Notes under the pieces: generated by a model
What the model saw: the letters and a program-made list of their open reading frames with translations, nothing else
Databases searched by the model: none
What the model was told of the DNA's origin: nothing
In this document: positions 8,818-16,558 of the stretch, in pieces
Layout: every line of letters begins with the position of its first letter
Numbering within the stretch: the first letter of the stretch is position 1
NCBI RefSeq assembly: GCF_001427865.1
Contig: NZ_LMHH01000001.1
Location: 1,736,001-1,800,000, forward strand
Reading direction: 5' to 3'
Origin: Altererythrobacter sp. Root672
GTDB lineage: Bacteria; Pseudomonadota; Alphaproteobacteria; Sphingomonadales; Sphingomonadaceae
Length of the DNA stretch: 64,000 nucleotides
Program-made: the position numbers and the translations under genes

Positions 8818-9225
8818 ATGTCTTCGTGGATTGAAGGTCGTATCGGCTGGGTGGCAATCAGCCTCGCGGCCGTGCCCACCGCGACGGCCGGCGCGGCGGC
8901 CGTCGCGACGTCGCAGGCCCGAGACCCCGCCTATGAGGCCGCACGCCGACAAGGGCTCGTCGGGGAACGCGTGGACGGGTATCTTGGCTTTGTGGTTCCG
9001 CCTTCGCCGGAGTTGCGGAGGCTGGTTCGCGATATCAACATAAAGCGCAAGGCCCTCTTCATCGAGAGAGCCAAGACCGAGGGCGTGACGGCCGAGGCGT
9101 ACGCGTTCACCGCCGGTTGCATCGCCATCGGGCGAACCGCCCCGGGCGAGAAGTACCAGGCGCCCGACGGCACCTGGCAAACGCGCGGACTTGACCCCCC
9201 AATCCGCGACAGCCGCTGTCCGTAG
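8818..9225 (+). CDS. YdbL family (DUF1318) exported protein
   Basis: A 135-residue protein with a hydrophobic N-terminal segment (WVAISLAAVPTATAGAAAV), probably a signal peptide or anchor. The family core is clear: AARRQGLVGERVDGYLGFV, LRRLVRDINIKRKALFIERA, GCIAIGRTAPGEKYQAPDG, with W at the end (GTWQTR). YdbL proteins are periplasmic and of unknown function, in enterobacteria linked to the YnbE/YdbH envelope lipid transport system; those partners are not present here. It converges on the HWE kinase gene, 24 nt away. Confidence 0.8.
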   Translation: MSSWIEGRIGWVAISLAAVPTATAGAAAVATSQARDPAYEAARRQGLVGERVDGYLGFVVPPSPELRRLVRDINIKRKALFIERAKTEGVTAEAYAFTAGCIAIGRTAPGEKYQAPDGTWQTRGLDPPIRDSRCP

Positions 9226-9249
9226 GGAGCTTCGGTCCCGGGATGTCAG

Positions 9250-10017
9250 TCAGTATGGTGACGCCTTCGCCGCAACGGCATCTTCGGCAACCGGCAATTC
9301 GATCGTAAAACGACATCCGGCGCCGGTCGCCTGGCCCCTTACCGTTGCGCCTACCGAGCGAGCGATCTTCCTGACCAGGACCATCCCCATCCCGGGCGTC
9401 ACGGCATCGATGGGTGGTGGCGAACCGCCCCCGTCGTCCTCGACCACCACGCTGATCGCTTCCTCGGACGACTGGCGCAGACGGACGGCTACGCGAGTGC
9501 GCCTTCCTTCCGAATCCGCGTGCTTGAAGCTGTTGAGAATGAGCTCGTGGACGATCAGAGCCATGGCCGTAGCACTCTGGGGAGGGAGATCGCATCCGAC
9601 CGTATCCACCTGGATGACCGGCGAGGTGCTGCTGTCGAGCAGCCTCGCGGTCTTTCCACACAGCTGGATAAGCAAGTCGCCCAGATCGACCGAGCCCGCT
9701 CGTCGACGGCACAGCAGATCATGAATGCGGGCGATGAGGCCGATCCGTTCGGCCACGTCGGCGGCCAGAAGCTTGAGATCGATCTCGTGGGAAGACCGGA
9801 TCGGGGCGTAAGCCAGACTGGCGACGAGCTGAAGGCTGTTCTTTACCCGGTGATCGGTCTCCTGCTGATGCAACTCCAGCAAGGCGATGCGCTGATCGCG
9901 TTCCAGAACCATGTGCTCCAGCGCCGCGAGGGTCCCATGCAAATCGGGTAACGGCGGCAGCACGTCGACCGTGGTCTCTGAACGCTTCGCCGCCCGTGGA
10001 TCTTCACTGCTCGCCAT
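9250..10017 (-). CDS. HisKA_2/HWE-type sensor histidine kinase
   Basis: A 255-residue soluble kinase. A short coiled-coil lead (ALEHMVLERDQRIALLELHQ) precedes the H-box ETDHRVKNSLQLVASL, whose HRVKN form is typical of HisKA_2/HWE kinases. The ATPase has the N-box HELILNSFKHA, the G1 region VVEDDGGGSPP and GMGMVLVRKIARSVGATVRG. There is no membrane or PAS sensor domain, so input probably comes through a partner. It lies 80 nt downstream of the PAS-REC-LuxR gene on the same strand, a likely two-gene signalling unit, but this kinase could also phosphorylate other regulators. Confidence 0.88.
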   Translation of the reverse strand: MASSEDPRAAKRSETTVDVLPPLPDLHGTLAALEHMVLERDQRIALLELHQQETDHRVKNSLQLVASLAYAPIRSSHEIDLKLLAADVAERIGLIARIHDLLCRRRAGSVDLGDLLIQLCGKTARLLDSSTSPVIQVDTVGCDLPPQSATAMALIVHELILNSFKHADSEGRRTRVAVRLRQSSEEAISVVVEDDGGGSPPPIDAVTPGMGMVLVRKIARSVGATVRGQATGAGCRFTIELPVAEDAVAAKASPY

Positions 10018-10097
10018 GGGTCACTGCCTCCGTCCCACGTGCATTCCGCTGCAAATGCTGTGGGCCGGTTTCGGCGATTCGACGATCCGGACGATAA

Positions 10098-12131
10098 CTA
10101 GGTAGGGTTCCTCGCCGATCTTGCGGCGGGACGATTGACTTCGCTGCGCGGCCGTACACCGGCCGCCAACGCGATTTGTATCAGCTCGGGCAGGTCGCTC
10201 GCATCGAGCCGGTTCATGACCTGCGAGCGGTATAGCTCCACCGTGCGCGGACTGATGCCGAGCTCCTTGGCGATAGTCTTGTTTGTCCCTCCCTTGACCA
10301 GTCCCTCGAGTACTTCGCGTTCGCGAACCGTGAGGCGGGCGACGCGCGTCGCCGACTCCATCGCGGTCGAGTGAATCCGGCCCAGTCCGTGCATCTCCGC
10401 CATCGCCGAAGCGACCGCGGCCTTGAGCCTGTCATCTTCGAACGGTGGAATGAGGTAATCGGAGGCACCCGCCTTCATGGCAGCGATGATGGAATCGGGA
10501 TCTGCAATCTCAGGCCCGATCACGACAGTGGGAAGAGTGACCGCGCGCGCCTTCAGCTCGCGGGGAATCTGCATTCCGTCCGTGGCCTTCATGCGAAGGT
10601 CGATAAGCACACACCCCGGCGTGAGCACCGGAGCGATGTCGATCAGCGCCGACGTGGACTCGAACGAACGCACCTGGAATCCGGCACCCCGCAGCATGTT
10701 CGTGAGCCGGCCGAATTCCGCGCCAGGCTTGCCGAGCGTGTAGACGTGGTTGCCGTCGTACAAGGTCAGGTCTTCGATAATGCCGCCAATGCGCGGAACC
10801 TGTCCGACATCGCCGCGAATGGGAAAGCTGGTATCGCGCAGCCAGCGAACCGATCCGTCCGGGCGGATGATGCGATACTCATGGAGGATGAGCTCACCGG
10901 CCTTTACCGATTCCAGCGCCGCGCACACCGATTGCAGGTCGTCCGGATGGATGCGCGCAAGCCAGTCATCCAGCCCCTTGGGAGCATCCTGGATGGGTTC
11001 GCCCCAAATTCGTTCATAGGCCGGGCTGCGATACTCGATCATGTTGCTGACAGGATTGATGATCCACAGCAGGTTCGCGCTGTACTCGGCGAAGGCGCGG
11101 AACCGCGCCTCGCTAGCCCGGATCGACGCTTCCGCCCGGCGGTTTTCGGACACGTCGACGACGGCACCGATAAAGGCGGTTGCCTTTCCCTGCTCGAAGG
11201 TGGTCTGACCCGATGTCGAGACGTAGCGTTCGACCCCGTCATCACGACCAATGACGCGATATTCTATATCATATCGCCCGTCGCCCGAGGGATCCAGACA
11301 GGCCGTGATGGCCTGGTCGACGCGCTCGCGATCGTCGGGGTGGATGCCGGCCTCGAATGCGAGCCGGTCGACCGGCTCGCCCGCCGGCAATCCCCACATG
11401 GCCCGCAGGCGATCATCCCATTCAAGCGCATCGCTCACCGGATTCCAGGAGTAGACCGCCAGCCCGAACAGGTCGCTCGCCTCGCGTAGCTTGGCTTCGT
11501 AAAGCCTGAGCCTTGCGGCGGTGCCGTCGCAGTCCTCCGGCTCAGGCTCCTCTCCTGTCAAGACTAGAAGATTCTCGACGGACATCGTCCGGTCGCCGTG
11601 GAGCCCGCGCTGACCGGCAAGGTATTCGGGCGTCATCGAGGAACGCCGCGGCTTCTCGTCAAGCCGTTCGGATTGCGAATGCTCCAAGGCGGAGATGTCC
11701 GACGCAATGCAGCCCCCGCCGATAAATTCGCCATCCGGCCCAAAGATTCCGAAAATCGACCAAGGCACCGCCTTGTTTTGCGTGGCATCGGCGAAATGCC
11801 GGACCTTGAGCTCGCCTTTCCAGCGGCGGGCGCGGATCACGGTCGGGAAGACGATGTCGTCGATAATCGCCTGGCTCTCGGGAACGAAGAAATCGGTGAA
11901 CTTCAGGCTTTCGATGTCGGCATCCCGCGGCAGGCCGACCAGATCGCGCCCGGTGCGGTTCAGGAAAATGGGGCTGAAATTTGCATCGCACACCGCTACG
12001 AAAACCGGGGCGTGCTTGAGAACGGCGAGCGACAGCTCCGCTGGCTTAGAGGATGGCGCTCCGGTGTTGCCGGACTGACCTGATTGGCGCCCGTTTTCGG
12101 GCGCTCCTATTGATTTTTGTCTATTCGCCAT
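10098..12131 (-). CDS. PAS-PAS-PAS-receiver-LuxR regulator with degenerate receiver
   Basis: A 677-residue one-piece regulator. PAS domains lie at about 35-165, 225-345 and 350-470 (the last two with PAS/PAC PxxxHPDD motifs: AGIHPDDRERV and ARIHPDDLQSV). A receiver-like domain at about 475-590 keeps CVLIDLRM but has TLGKP where the acidic pair should be, and LIPPF where the conserved Lys (usually KPF) should be. A LuxR HTH ends the protein (LTVREREVLEGLV, ISPRTVELYRSQVMNRL). Signal probably passes from PAS to the HTH without ordinary phosphorylation. The ATG at 12131 precedes a basic, flexible N terminus. The HWE kinase gene follows. Confidence 0.88.
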   Translation of the reverse strand: MANRQKSIGAPENGRQSGQSGNTGAPSSKPAELSLAVLKHAPVFVAVCDANFSPIFLNRTGRDLVGLPRDADIESLKFTDFFVPESQAIIDDIVFPTVIRARRWKGELKVRHFADATQNKAVPWSIFGIFGPDGEFIGGGCIASDISALEHSQSERLDEKPRRSSMTPEYLAGQRGLHGDRTMSVENLLVLTGEEPEPEDCDGTAARLRLYEAKLREASDLFGLAVYSWNPVSDALEWDDRLRAMWGLPAGEPVDRLAFEAGIHPDDRERVDQAITACLDPSGDGRYDIEYRVIGRDDGVERYVSTSGQTTFEQGKATAFIGAVVDVSENRRAEASIRASEARFRAFAEYSANLLWIINPVSNMIEYRSPAYERIWGEPIQDAPKGLDDWLARIHPDDLQSVCAALESVKAGELILHEYRIIRPDGSVRWLRDTSFPIRGDVGQVPRIGGIIEDLTLYDGNHVYTLGKPGAEFGRLTNMLRGAGFQVRSFESTSALIDIAPVLTPGCVLIDLRMKATDGMQIPRELKARAVTLPTVVIGPEIADPDSIIAAMKAGASDYLIPPFEDDRLKAAVASAMAEMHGLGRIHSTAMESATRVARLTVREREVLEGLVKGGTNKTIAKELGISPRTVELYRSQVMNRLDASDLPELIQIALAAGVRPRSEVNRPAARSARNPT

Positions 12132-12238
12132 ATCGATTGCGCAGCACCCCTGCGGGCGTCACGCGTGTGACCGCGCCTCGGGCGTGCGTTACGGAAATGT
12201 AAAAGCCAGTGAACGCGGATTGTTCCCTAGGAACGTCC

Positions 12239-13219
12239 CTACTCGATTGCAGCGGCCGGGCGAGTTGAACGCGCCGTACCGACGTTTGCGCTCCGCTTGG
12301 CCGTATCGAACAGGCCCTTCATCCGGTCGAACAGACCGCTGGCACTGCCTTGGCCCTGCGTCTTGTCCTCGATTTCCGTGAGCGCCTCGTAGAGGCCGCC
12401 GAGCTCCTGCCGGCTCGCGTAACCGAGCGCCTGCGCCAAATCGAGCTGCTGGCGCGCCTCGGCGAGCAGTGAGCGCACGCGCGCAGCCTCCTGCGGCGAC
12501 CGCTGCGCCTGTTCGGCAGCCGGTCGCGCGCGTTCGAGCAGATGCTCCGCGCGAACCAGGGGCAGCGGAATGATCGTCTCTTCGATCACCAGCGTCCCTA
12601 GCGCGGCCTCAAGGGTCTCGATGGCTTCCAGCGGCCGTCCGCTCTTGATGAGCGCCGCCGCCTGCCTCAGGCCGCCCGGGTAGGTGGCGAGGGGCAGCTT
12701 GGTGACGCTGTACACGTGCTCGCTGGCGAGATCCTCGATCAACCTGCGCCCTTCCTGCAACCGGCCATCGTCGAGTGCCTCCTCGGCCGCCTTGCGCAAG
12801 GCGTCGACGTCCCCTGGCGTAGCGATGAGATCGTGAGTCCTTAACTCGACAGCCACCGGCACCAACGCGAGTTCGGGATCGGCCGTGACGACGACTTCGA
12901 GCTTTCCGGTAGCGCGCGCCAGCGCGTCGGCCGCACCGTCGAAGTCTTTCTCGGCGAGCATCCCCAGCGCCGCGTATGTCTCGTCAAGCGCCTGCGCGGC
13001 ATCGCCGACGAGAGCCTTTCGAGTTTCGGCGAGCGCCTCGTACGTCTGGGGCTCGCTTGAGAGGGCGTCCGCTCGCGATGAGCTGGCCTCGGAAGCTAAG
13101 GCAGATGTCGCGTCGTCGGCCTCGCGCTCGCAGCCGGCGAGCAGAAGCCCGAGCGCGAGTGCAAGCGAACAGGCGGTCCAGGGACGGGCGACGCGAGGGC
13201 TATATGTGGAACCGGGCAT
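12239..13219 (-). CDS. yfdX: YfdX-family lipoprotein
   Basis: A 326-residue protein of the YfdX family, found in acid-response and heat-resistance loci of proteobacteria. The ATG at 13219 has GGGAGAAG 4 nt upstream and starts a lipoprotein signal (LALALGLLLAGC, Cys in a lipobox LAGC), so it is predicted membrane-anchored in the periplasm. The YfdX core includes EALAETRKALVGDAAQALDE, LPLATYPGGLRQAAALIKSG and IETLEAALGTLVIEETIIPL, with helical repeats after it. It is divergent from the BON gene, with the TTGA-N6-TCAA operator between them. A second, frameshifted copy lies at 62996-63768. The function of YfdX is not settled; chaperone-like roles have been suggested. Confidence 0.85.
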   Translation of the reverse strand: MPGSTYSPRVARPWTACSLALALGLLLAGCEREADDATSALASEASSSRADALSSEPQTYEALAETRKALVGDAAQALDETYAALGMLAEKDFDGAADALARATGKLEVVVTADPELALVPVAVELRTHDLIATPGDVDALRKAAEEALDDGRLQEGRRLIEDLASEHVYSVTKLPLATYPGGLRQAAALIKSGRPLEAIETLEAALGTLVIEETIIPLPLVRAEHLLERARPAAEQAQRSPQEAARVRSLLAEARQQLDLAQALGYASRQELGGLYEALTEIEDKTQGQGSASGLFDRMKGLFDTAKRSANVGTARSTRPAAAIE

Positions 13220-13221
13220 GA
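13136..13221. repeat. Direct repeat copy 1 (yfdX 5' end)
   Basis: These 86 bases, covering the yfdX signal peptide and start codon, are identical by eye to 63685-63770. Similarity continues, with changes, through the operator into the bon gene in both places. Confidence 0.85.
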
Positions 13222-13282
13222 GACTTCTCCCTTGGCTATTCCCTCCGCCATCGTTCCTAGCTCGTATCCAGGCCTGCCTGCG

Positions 13283-13296
13283 CTGACGATCGTCAA
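13283..13296 (+). promoter_or_regulatory. FNR/FixK-type operator, yfdX/bon divergent promoter
   Basis: CTGACGATCGTCAA fits TTGA-N6-TCAA with one end mismatch and contains the perfect 12-bp palindrome TGACGATCGTCA. On the plus strand a TAGTTT -10-like hexamer begins 21 nt after it (13318), and the bon ATG is at 13354. On the minus strand the yfdX start is 63 nt away. Confidence 0.8.
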
Positions 13297-13353
13297 GGCG
13301 GCGTCCTTCGCCGCGCCTAGTTTGCCTGCTCCTCAAAGGAATGGAGACGACAC

Positions 13354-13980
13354 ATGGCCAACGACAATGACATCAAGCGTGACGTGGAAGCCCAGCTCCG
13401 CTGGGATCCCGACATCGATACCACCGACATCTCGGTGTCGGTCCACGACGGCGTCGTCACGCTCACCGGATTCGTCCGCAGCTACAGCCAGAAATACGAA
13501 GCCGAAAAGGAGGCGAAGTCCGTGCGCGGGGTCCGCGGCGTGGCGAACGACATCGAGGTCAAGCTGCCGAGCCTCAACCAGCGCGCCGATCCGGAGATCG
13601 CGCGCGAGGCGGCCGAGGCGCTCAAGCGCGAGCTGCCCTATTCGAGTGAGCAGATCAAGGTCGTCGCCCGCGATGGTTGGCTGACGCTCGAAGGCGAGGT
13701 CGACTGGAAGTTCCAGAGCGAGCGCGCGGAAAAGGCGGTCCGCCGGATCAAAGGCCTCAAGGGCGTGAGCAACCTGATCAAGATCAAGCCGCGGGCCGCG
13801 CCGAGCGAGGTCAAGGAGCGGATCGAGGAAGCCCTCAAGCGGACTGCCGAGATCGATGCGCAAAAGATCACCGTCGAGGTGTCGGGCAACGAAGTGACGC
13901 TGCGCGGCACGGTGCGCTCCTGGCTCGAGCGTCTGAGCGTAGAGCACCCATCACATCTCGACATCAGGAGGTTGCAATGA
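13354..13980 (+). CDS. Triple BON-domain protein, C-terminally altered
   Basis: A 208-residue protein with three BON (OsmY-like) repeats of about 65 residues: DVEAQLRWDPDIDTTDISVS, EAAEALKRELPYSSEQIKVV and RIEEALKRTAEIDAQKITVE. BON domains bind phospholipid membranes. No signal peptide is visible, so this may act in the cytoplasm or at the inner membrane. The third repeat breaks off after LRGTVRSWLER and continues with an unrelated tail (LSVEHPSHLDIRRLQ) that overlaps the hdeD ribosome binding site and start; normal BON tails carry a Gly/Val-rich final strand. It looks like a 3' truncation by recombination. Expression should depend on the operator at 13283-13296. Confidence 0.85.
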   Translation: MANDNDIKRDVEAQLRWDPDIDTTDISVSVHDGVVTLTGFVRSYSQKYEAEKEAKSVRGVRGVANDIEVKLPSLNQRADPEIAREAAEALKRELPYSSEQIKVVARDGWLTLEGEVDWKFQSERAEKAVRRIKGLKGVSNLIKIKPRAAPSEVKERIEEALKRTAEIDAQKITVEVSGNEVTLRGTVRSWLERLSVEHPSHLDIRRLQ

Positions 13981-14600
13981 CGACGGTGTTTGACCTTGGA
14001 ATCGAACGCGACCCGGACATTGGCCGACTTGCCGAGCTGTGGTGGGTGGTCGCCTTGCGCGGGGCCTTTGCCGTCGCGCTCGGCATCATGGCCGTGATCT
14101 GGCCGATCGCGACCCTGTTCACGCTCGTACTGGTGTTCGCGGCCTATTGCGTCGTGGACGGGGTGTTTTCGATCATCCTCGCGGTGCGCGGAGCCAAGCG
14201 CCACGAACGATTCTGGTGGTGGTCCGCGCTCTACGCCGTGGCCGCGTTGGCTGCCGCGGCAGTCGCGGTTCTCTATCCCGAGATCACCATGCTGGTCTTC
14301 GTGGCCACTTTGATCGCTTGGGCGCTGCTCCACGGGGCCTTCGCGATTGCCGCGGCAGTCCGGCTCGGCCGCGCGAATGGTCGGGCGTGGCTCGCCGCCA
14401 GCGGGGTCGCCTCGCTGATCCTCGCGGCGTTGTTGGTGGCGTGGCCGGCGATCGGGCTGTTCACGTTGACCTGGATGTTCGCGTTCTACGCCCTCACGGC
14501 AGGCATCACGCTGCTGGGATTGGCGCTTCGCCTGCGCGCGCGGCATTCGCTCGCGAGAAGCGGCAAGTTCGGCGAGCTGGAGACACCGGGCGCCACCTGA
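13977..14600 (+). CDS. hdeD: HdeD family membrane protein
   Basis: A 207-residue integral membrane protein with six hydrophobic helices (for example WVVALRGAFAVALGIMAVIW, LFTLVLVFAAYCVVDGVFSI and the final segment LTWMFAFYALTAGITLLGLA). Spacing and the repeated Gly/Ala-rich hairpins match the HdeD family, linked to acid stress in enterobacteria. The ATG at 13977 follows AGGAGG 6 nt upstream and overlaps the BON stop codon (ATGA), so translation is probably coupled. It belongs to the same transcription unit as BON and hence to the operator-controlled island. Confidence 0.88.
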   Translation: MTTVFDLGIERDPDIGRLAELWWVVALRGAFAVALGIMAVIWPIATLFTLVLVFAAYCVVDGVFSIILAVRGAKRHERFWWWSALYAVAALAAAAVAVLYPEITMLVFVATLIAWALLHGAFAIAAAVRLGRANGRAWLAASGVASLILAALLVAWPAIGLFTLTWMFAFYALTAGITLLGLALRLRARHSLARSGKFGELETPGAT

Positions 14601-14693
14601 GGGCGGCAGCCGGTCTGGCCAAGTTCGGCGCGGCGGGGCAGGCGATGGCCGACCTCGTCGCGCGCCCGGCACCCTACGATCGACCCGCTCCCC

Positions 14694-15191
14694 CTAGCCT
14701 GCGCCAGCGCCGAAGCGTGCTGTCAAGCCATCGATGACGGCTTGGACCGACAGGCATTTGTAGAGCACCACGAAACCCTGCATTGCCCTCAGGAAGTCCT
14801 GCTGACGTGACGCGAAGCTGTCCGCCATCTGCACCAGAACGGGATTCTCGTCACACAGCATTTCGGCTGCCAAGGCGATGAACTGTTCTTCGCCAAATTC
14901 CTCGATGAGAGTGTCGATCACATCGAGCGTCTGCGCGGCGATGCGCGGCACGACCCCCCCTCTGTCACGGGCGTCCAGAGCCAGGATGCGGTAGAATTTG
15001 GCAAAGCCAGTGAAGGCGCCCGCCTCGTCGCCGTCATCCCTGGCGCAGCGCTTCGCAATGGCGAGATAATGGGGGTTTTCGGCACGCAGCTGCTCGACGA
15101 TCTCCGCGACGCAGGCCTGTGGGCCAACGTCGTCGAAGTCCCGGGCTACGCGCTCCCAATGCCGCTCGGAAACAGGCTGAAGGGTGGTCAT
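14694..15191 (-). CDS. Conserved hypothetical helical protein
   Basis: A 165-residue soluble protein, largely helical (MTTLQPVSERHWERVARDF at the start, LDVIDTLIEEFGEEQFIALA in the middle, QAVIDGLTARFGAGAG at the end). No catalytic motif or signal peptide is seen. The ATG at 15191 was chosen because the upstream part of the open frame (to 15422) reads through the divergent promoter region. It faces the DUF5335 gene across the operator at 15283-15296, so it may be co-regulated with the stress island. I do not recognise a named family. Confidence 0.6.
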   Translation of the reverse strand: MTTLQPVSERHWERVARDFDDVGPQACVAEIVEQLRAENPHYLAIAKRCARDDGDEAGAFTGFAKFYRILALDARDRGGVVPRIAAQTLDVIDTLIEEFGEEQFIALAAEMLCDENPVLVQMADSFASRQQDFLRAMQGFVVLYKCLSVQAVIDGLTARFGAGAG

Positions 15192-15282
15192 TGCTGGGCT
15201 CCAAGAACTGACTGGGAAGACCGTATGTAGGGCTCGCCACCCGCTTTCGCAAAGACGGGCGCGCGAGGCCGACACGGGAATA

Positions 15283-15296
15283 TTGATAACCGTCAT
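15283..15296 (+). promoter_or_regulatory. FNR/FixK-type operator before DUF5335 gene
   Basis: TTGATAACCGTCAT keeps TTGA-N6-TCA but has a diverged centre. It lies in the divergent region between 15191 (minus) and 15349 (plus), 53 nt before the DUF5335 ATG, the same distance as at the other sites. The -10 hexamer is weak (TTTCTC at 15318). Confidence 0.6.
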
Positions 15297-15348
15297 TGTT
15301 CCGCGGGGCTCGCCGTGTTTCTCCACACAGCTGGCAGAGGAGCACGAC

Positions 15349-15699
15349 ATGGCAGTTCGATCGATAGACAAGAGCCAGTGGAACGCCTTTCTCGCAGGCC
15401 TGTCCGATGCGCTGATCGGCAAGCGCGCCGAGATAGAGGTAGGTTCGCTGGACCTCGGCGATCAGATCCTCGTCGAGCGGCTCCCTCTCGTAGCGATCAG
15501 CTACGATCCCAGGGACGACCTCATCAGTGTCCGTCTGGAAAGCCTGGATCACCTGATCCGGTCGCCTCGCGAGCTTTACGTCGACGTCGGCCTGGGCGGC
15601 CTGTCGTATCTGGAAGTAGTCGACGGCGAAGGCGCTCGCCAGATCATCAAGCTGACGGATCCGCTGGCGCTCCCCGATCCCGACAGCCTCGCCCGATAG
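15349..15699 (+). CDS. DUF5335 family protein
   Basis: A 116-residue soluble protein. It matches the DUF5335 pattern along its length: LDKSQW-type start (SIDKSQWNAFLAGLSDALIG), then KRAEIEVGSLDLGDQI, LPLVAISYDPRDD, LDHLIRSPRELYVDV and a final DGEGARQIIKLTDPLALPDP. The function of the family is unknown; members are often near small heat-shock proteins and BON proteins in sphingomonads and other bacteria. The ATG at 15349 follows GAGGAG 7 nt upstream. The operator at 15283-15296 lies before it. Confidence 0.8.
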   Translation: MAVRSIDKSQWNAFLAGLSDALIGKRAEIEVGSLDLGDQILVERLPLVAISYDPRDDLISVRLESLDHLIRSPRELYVDVGLGGLSYLEVVDGEGARQIIKLTDPLALPDPDSLAR

Positions 15700-15703
15700 T
15701 CGG

Positions 15704-15731
15704 GGTTTCCCCTAGGTATCGTCCGGATACC
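15704..15731. promoter_or_regulatory. Hairpin and inverted repeat before the Crp/Fnr gene
   Basis: Just after the DUF5335 stop, GGGG-TTT-CCCC can form a short hairpin, and next to it GGTATC (15715-15720) is inverted as GATACC (15726-15731) with a 5-nt spacer. It could be a terminator, or an operator for the regulator gene that begins about 95 nt downstream. Confidence 0.4.
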
Positions 15732-15824
15732 CTAACGACCCAAGGCCCCCCATTTGAATAACGGCCAGTCAGCAGACTGGTTTGGCCGCGGGGGTTGGTG
15801 TGCGGGGCATTCCGGAGTTTCGTC

Positions 15825-16499
15825 ATGCTCGCAGCGGACGTCTTTGCACTGACGCTCACGTCATCTCTCCCCGGCTCGGTCGAGAACGCGCGGCAAGCCA
15901 TCGCGGAGCTGCGTTCGATCGCGACGACCACCAGCTGCAGGCCGGAGCAGCACTGCGACGGTGGAAGCTGCCCGGTCGCCGGCTGGGTCGAGTCTGGCAT
16001 GATCCGCAAGTACGTCGTGCACGCGAACGGGCAGCGCCGCATCATCGATCTGCTGATGCCGGGCGACTTCTTCGGCCTGTCGAATGGCGACGAGCGCGAC
16101 AGTTCCTTGCAGGCGGTGGCGAACGGTACGCGCGTTGCCCGTTGCTCGCGCCGGCGGCTGCTTGACCTGGCCGAGCGCAACAGGACTGTCGGTCAACTTC
16201 TACAGGAACGCGCGCAGCACGCGATTGCCCGTCTCGAAACCCACCTGCTGGTGCAGGGCCGCACGAGAGCCCCTGAAAAGGTAGGGGCCTATCTGCTATG
16301 CCTGGCCAGGAGGCTCGGCTCTCCTGCTGCCGACCTGGACCTGCCGATCACCCGCTACGACATCGCCGATCATCTCGGGATCGCGGTCGAGACCGTATGC
16401 CGTGCGATCACCGAGTTGCGGAACGCGGGCGCCATCGATCTGAACTCGCCGCGCAGGATCTCGATACGCGACGCGCACATGCTCGACCACGAAGGGTGA
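15825..16499 (+). CDS. Crp/Fnr-family regulator with FixK-like HTH and cysteine cluster
   Basis: A 224-residue regulator. The C-terminal HTH (ITRYDIADHLGIAVETVCRA) matches the FixK/FNR recognition helix, where Glu and Arg read TTGA half-sites. The sensor half is compact: the beta-roll is recognised by YVVHANGQRRIIDLLMPGDF followed by FG, but the usual start of the roll is replaced by a segment with Cys38, Cys44 and Cys49 (C-x5-C-x4-C). A further Cys107 lies in the roll. FNR itself uses three N-terminal cysteines plus one in the roll for its iron-sulfur cluster, so redox or oxygen sensing is plausible but not shown. The ATG at 15825 is used; a TTG at 15795 is also in frame. It is central to the operator-marked island and is the proposed regulator. 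Confidence 0.85.
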   Translation: MLAADVFALTLTSSLPGSVENARQAIAELRSIATTTSCRPEQHCDGGSCPVAGWVESGMIRKYVVHANGQRRIIDLLMPGDFFGLSNGDERDSSLQAVANGTRVARCSRRRLLDLAERNRTVGQLLQERAQHAIARLETHLLVQGRTRAPEKVGAYLLCLARRLGSPAADLDLPITRYDIADHLGIAVETVCRAITELRNAGAIDLNSPRRISIRDAHMLDHEG

Positions 16500-16509
16500 C
16501 GATCGTCAA
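16496..16509 (+). promoter_or_regulatory. FNR/FixK-type operator before dsbA-like gene
   Basis: GTGACGATCGTCAA overlaps the stop codon of the Crp/Fnr gene. TAGCTT begins 21 nt after it (16531) and the next ATG is at 16559. The geometry repeats that of the bon promoters. Confidence 0.8.
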
Positions 16510-16558
16510 GGCGCGGCGCCGCTGCGTGGCTAGCTTCCGACCCAGCGAGGAGTTCCCC

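Noticed and set aside
12222-12234. GTTCC-CTA-GGAAC inverted repeat
   Set aside because: Too short and at the 3' end of yfdX; could be chance, no function assigned.
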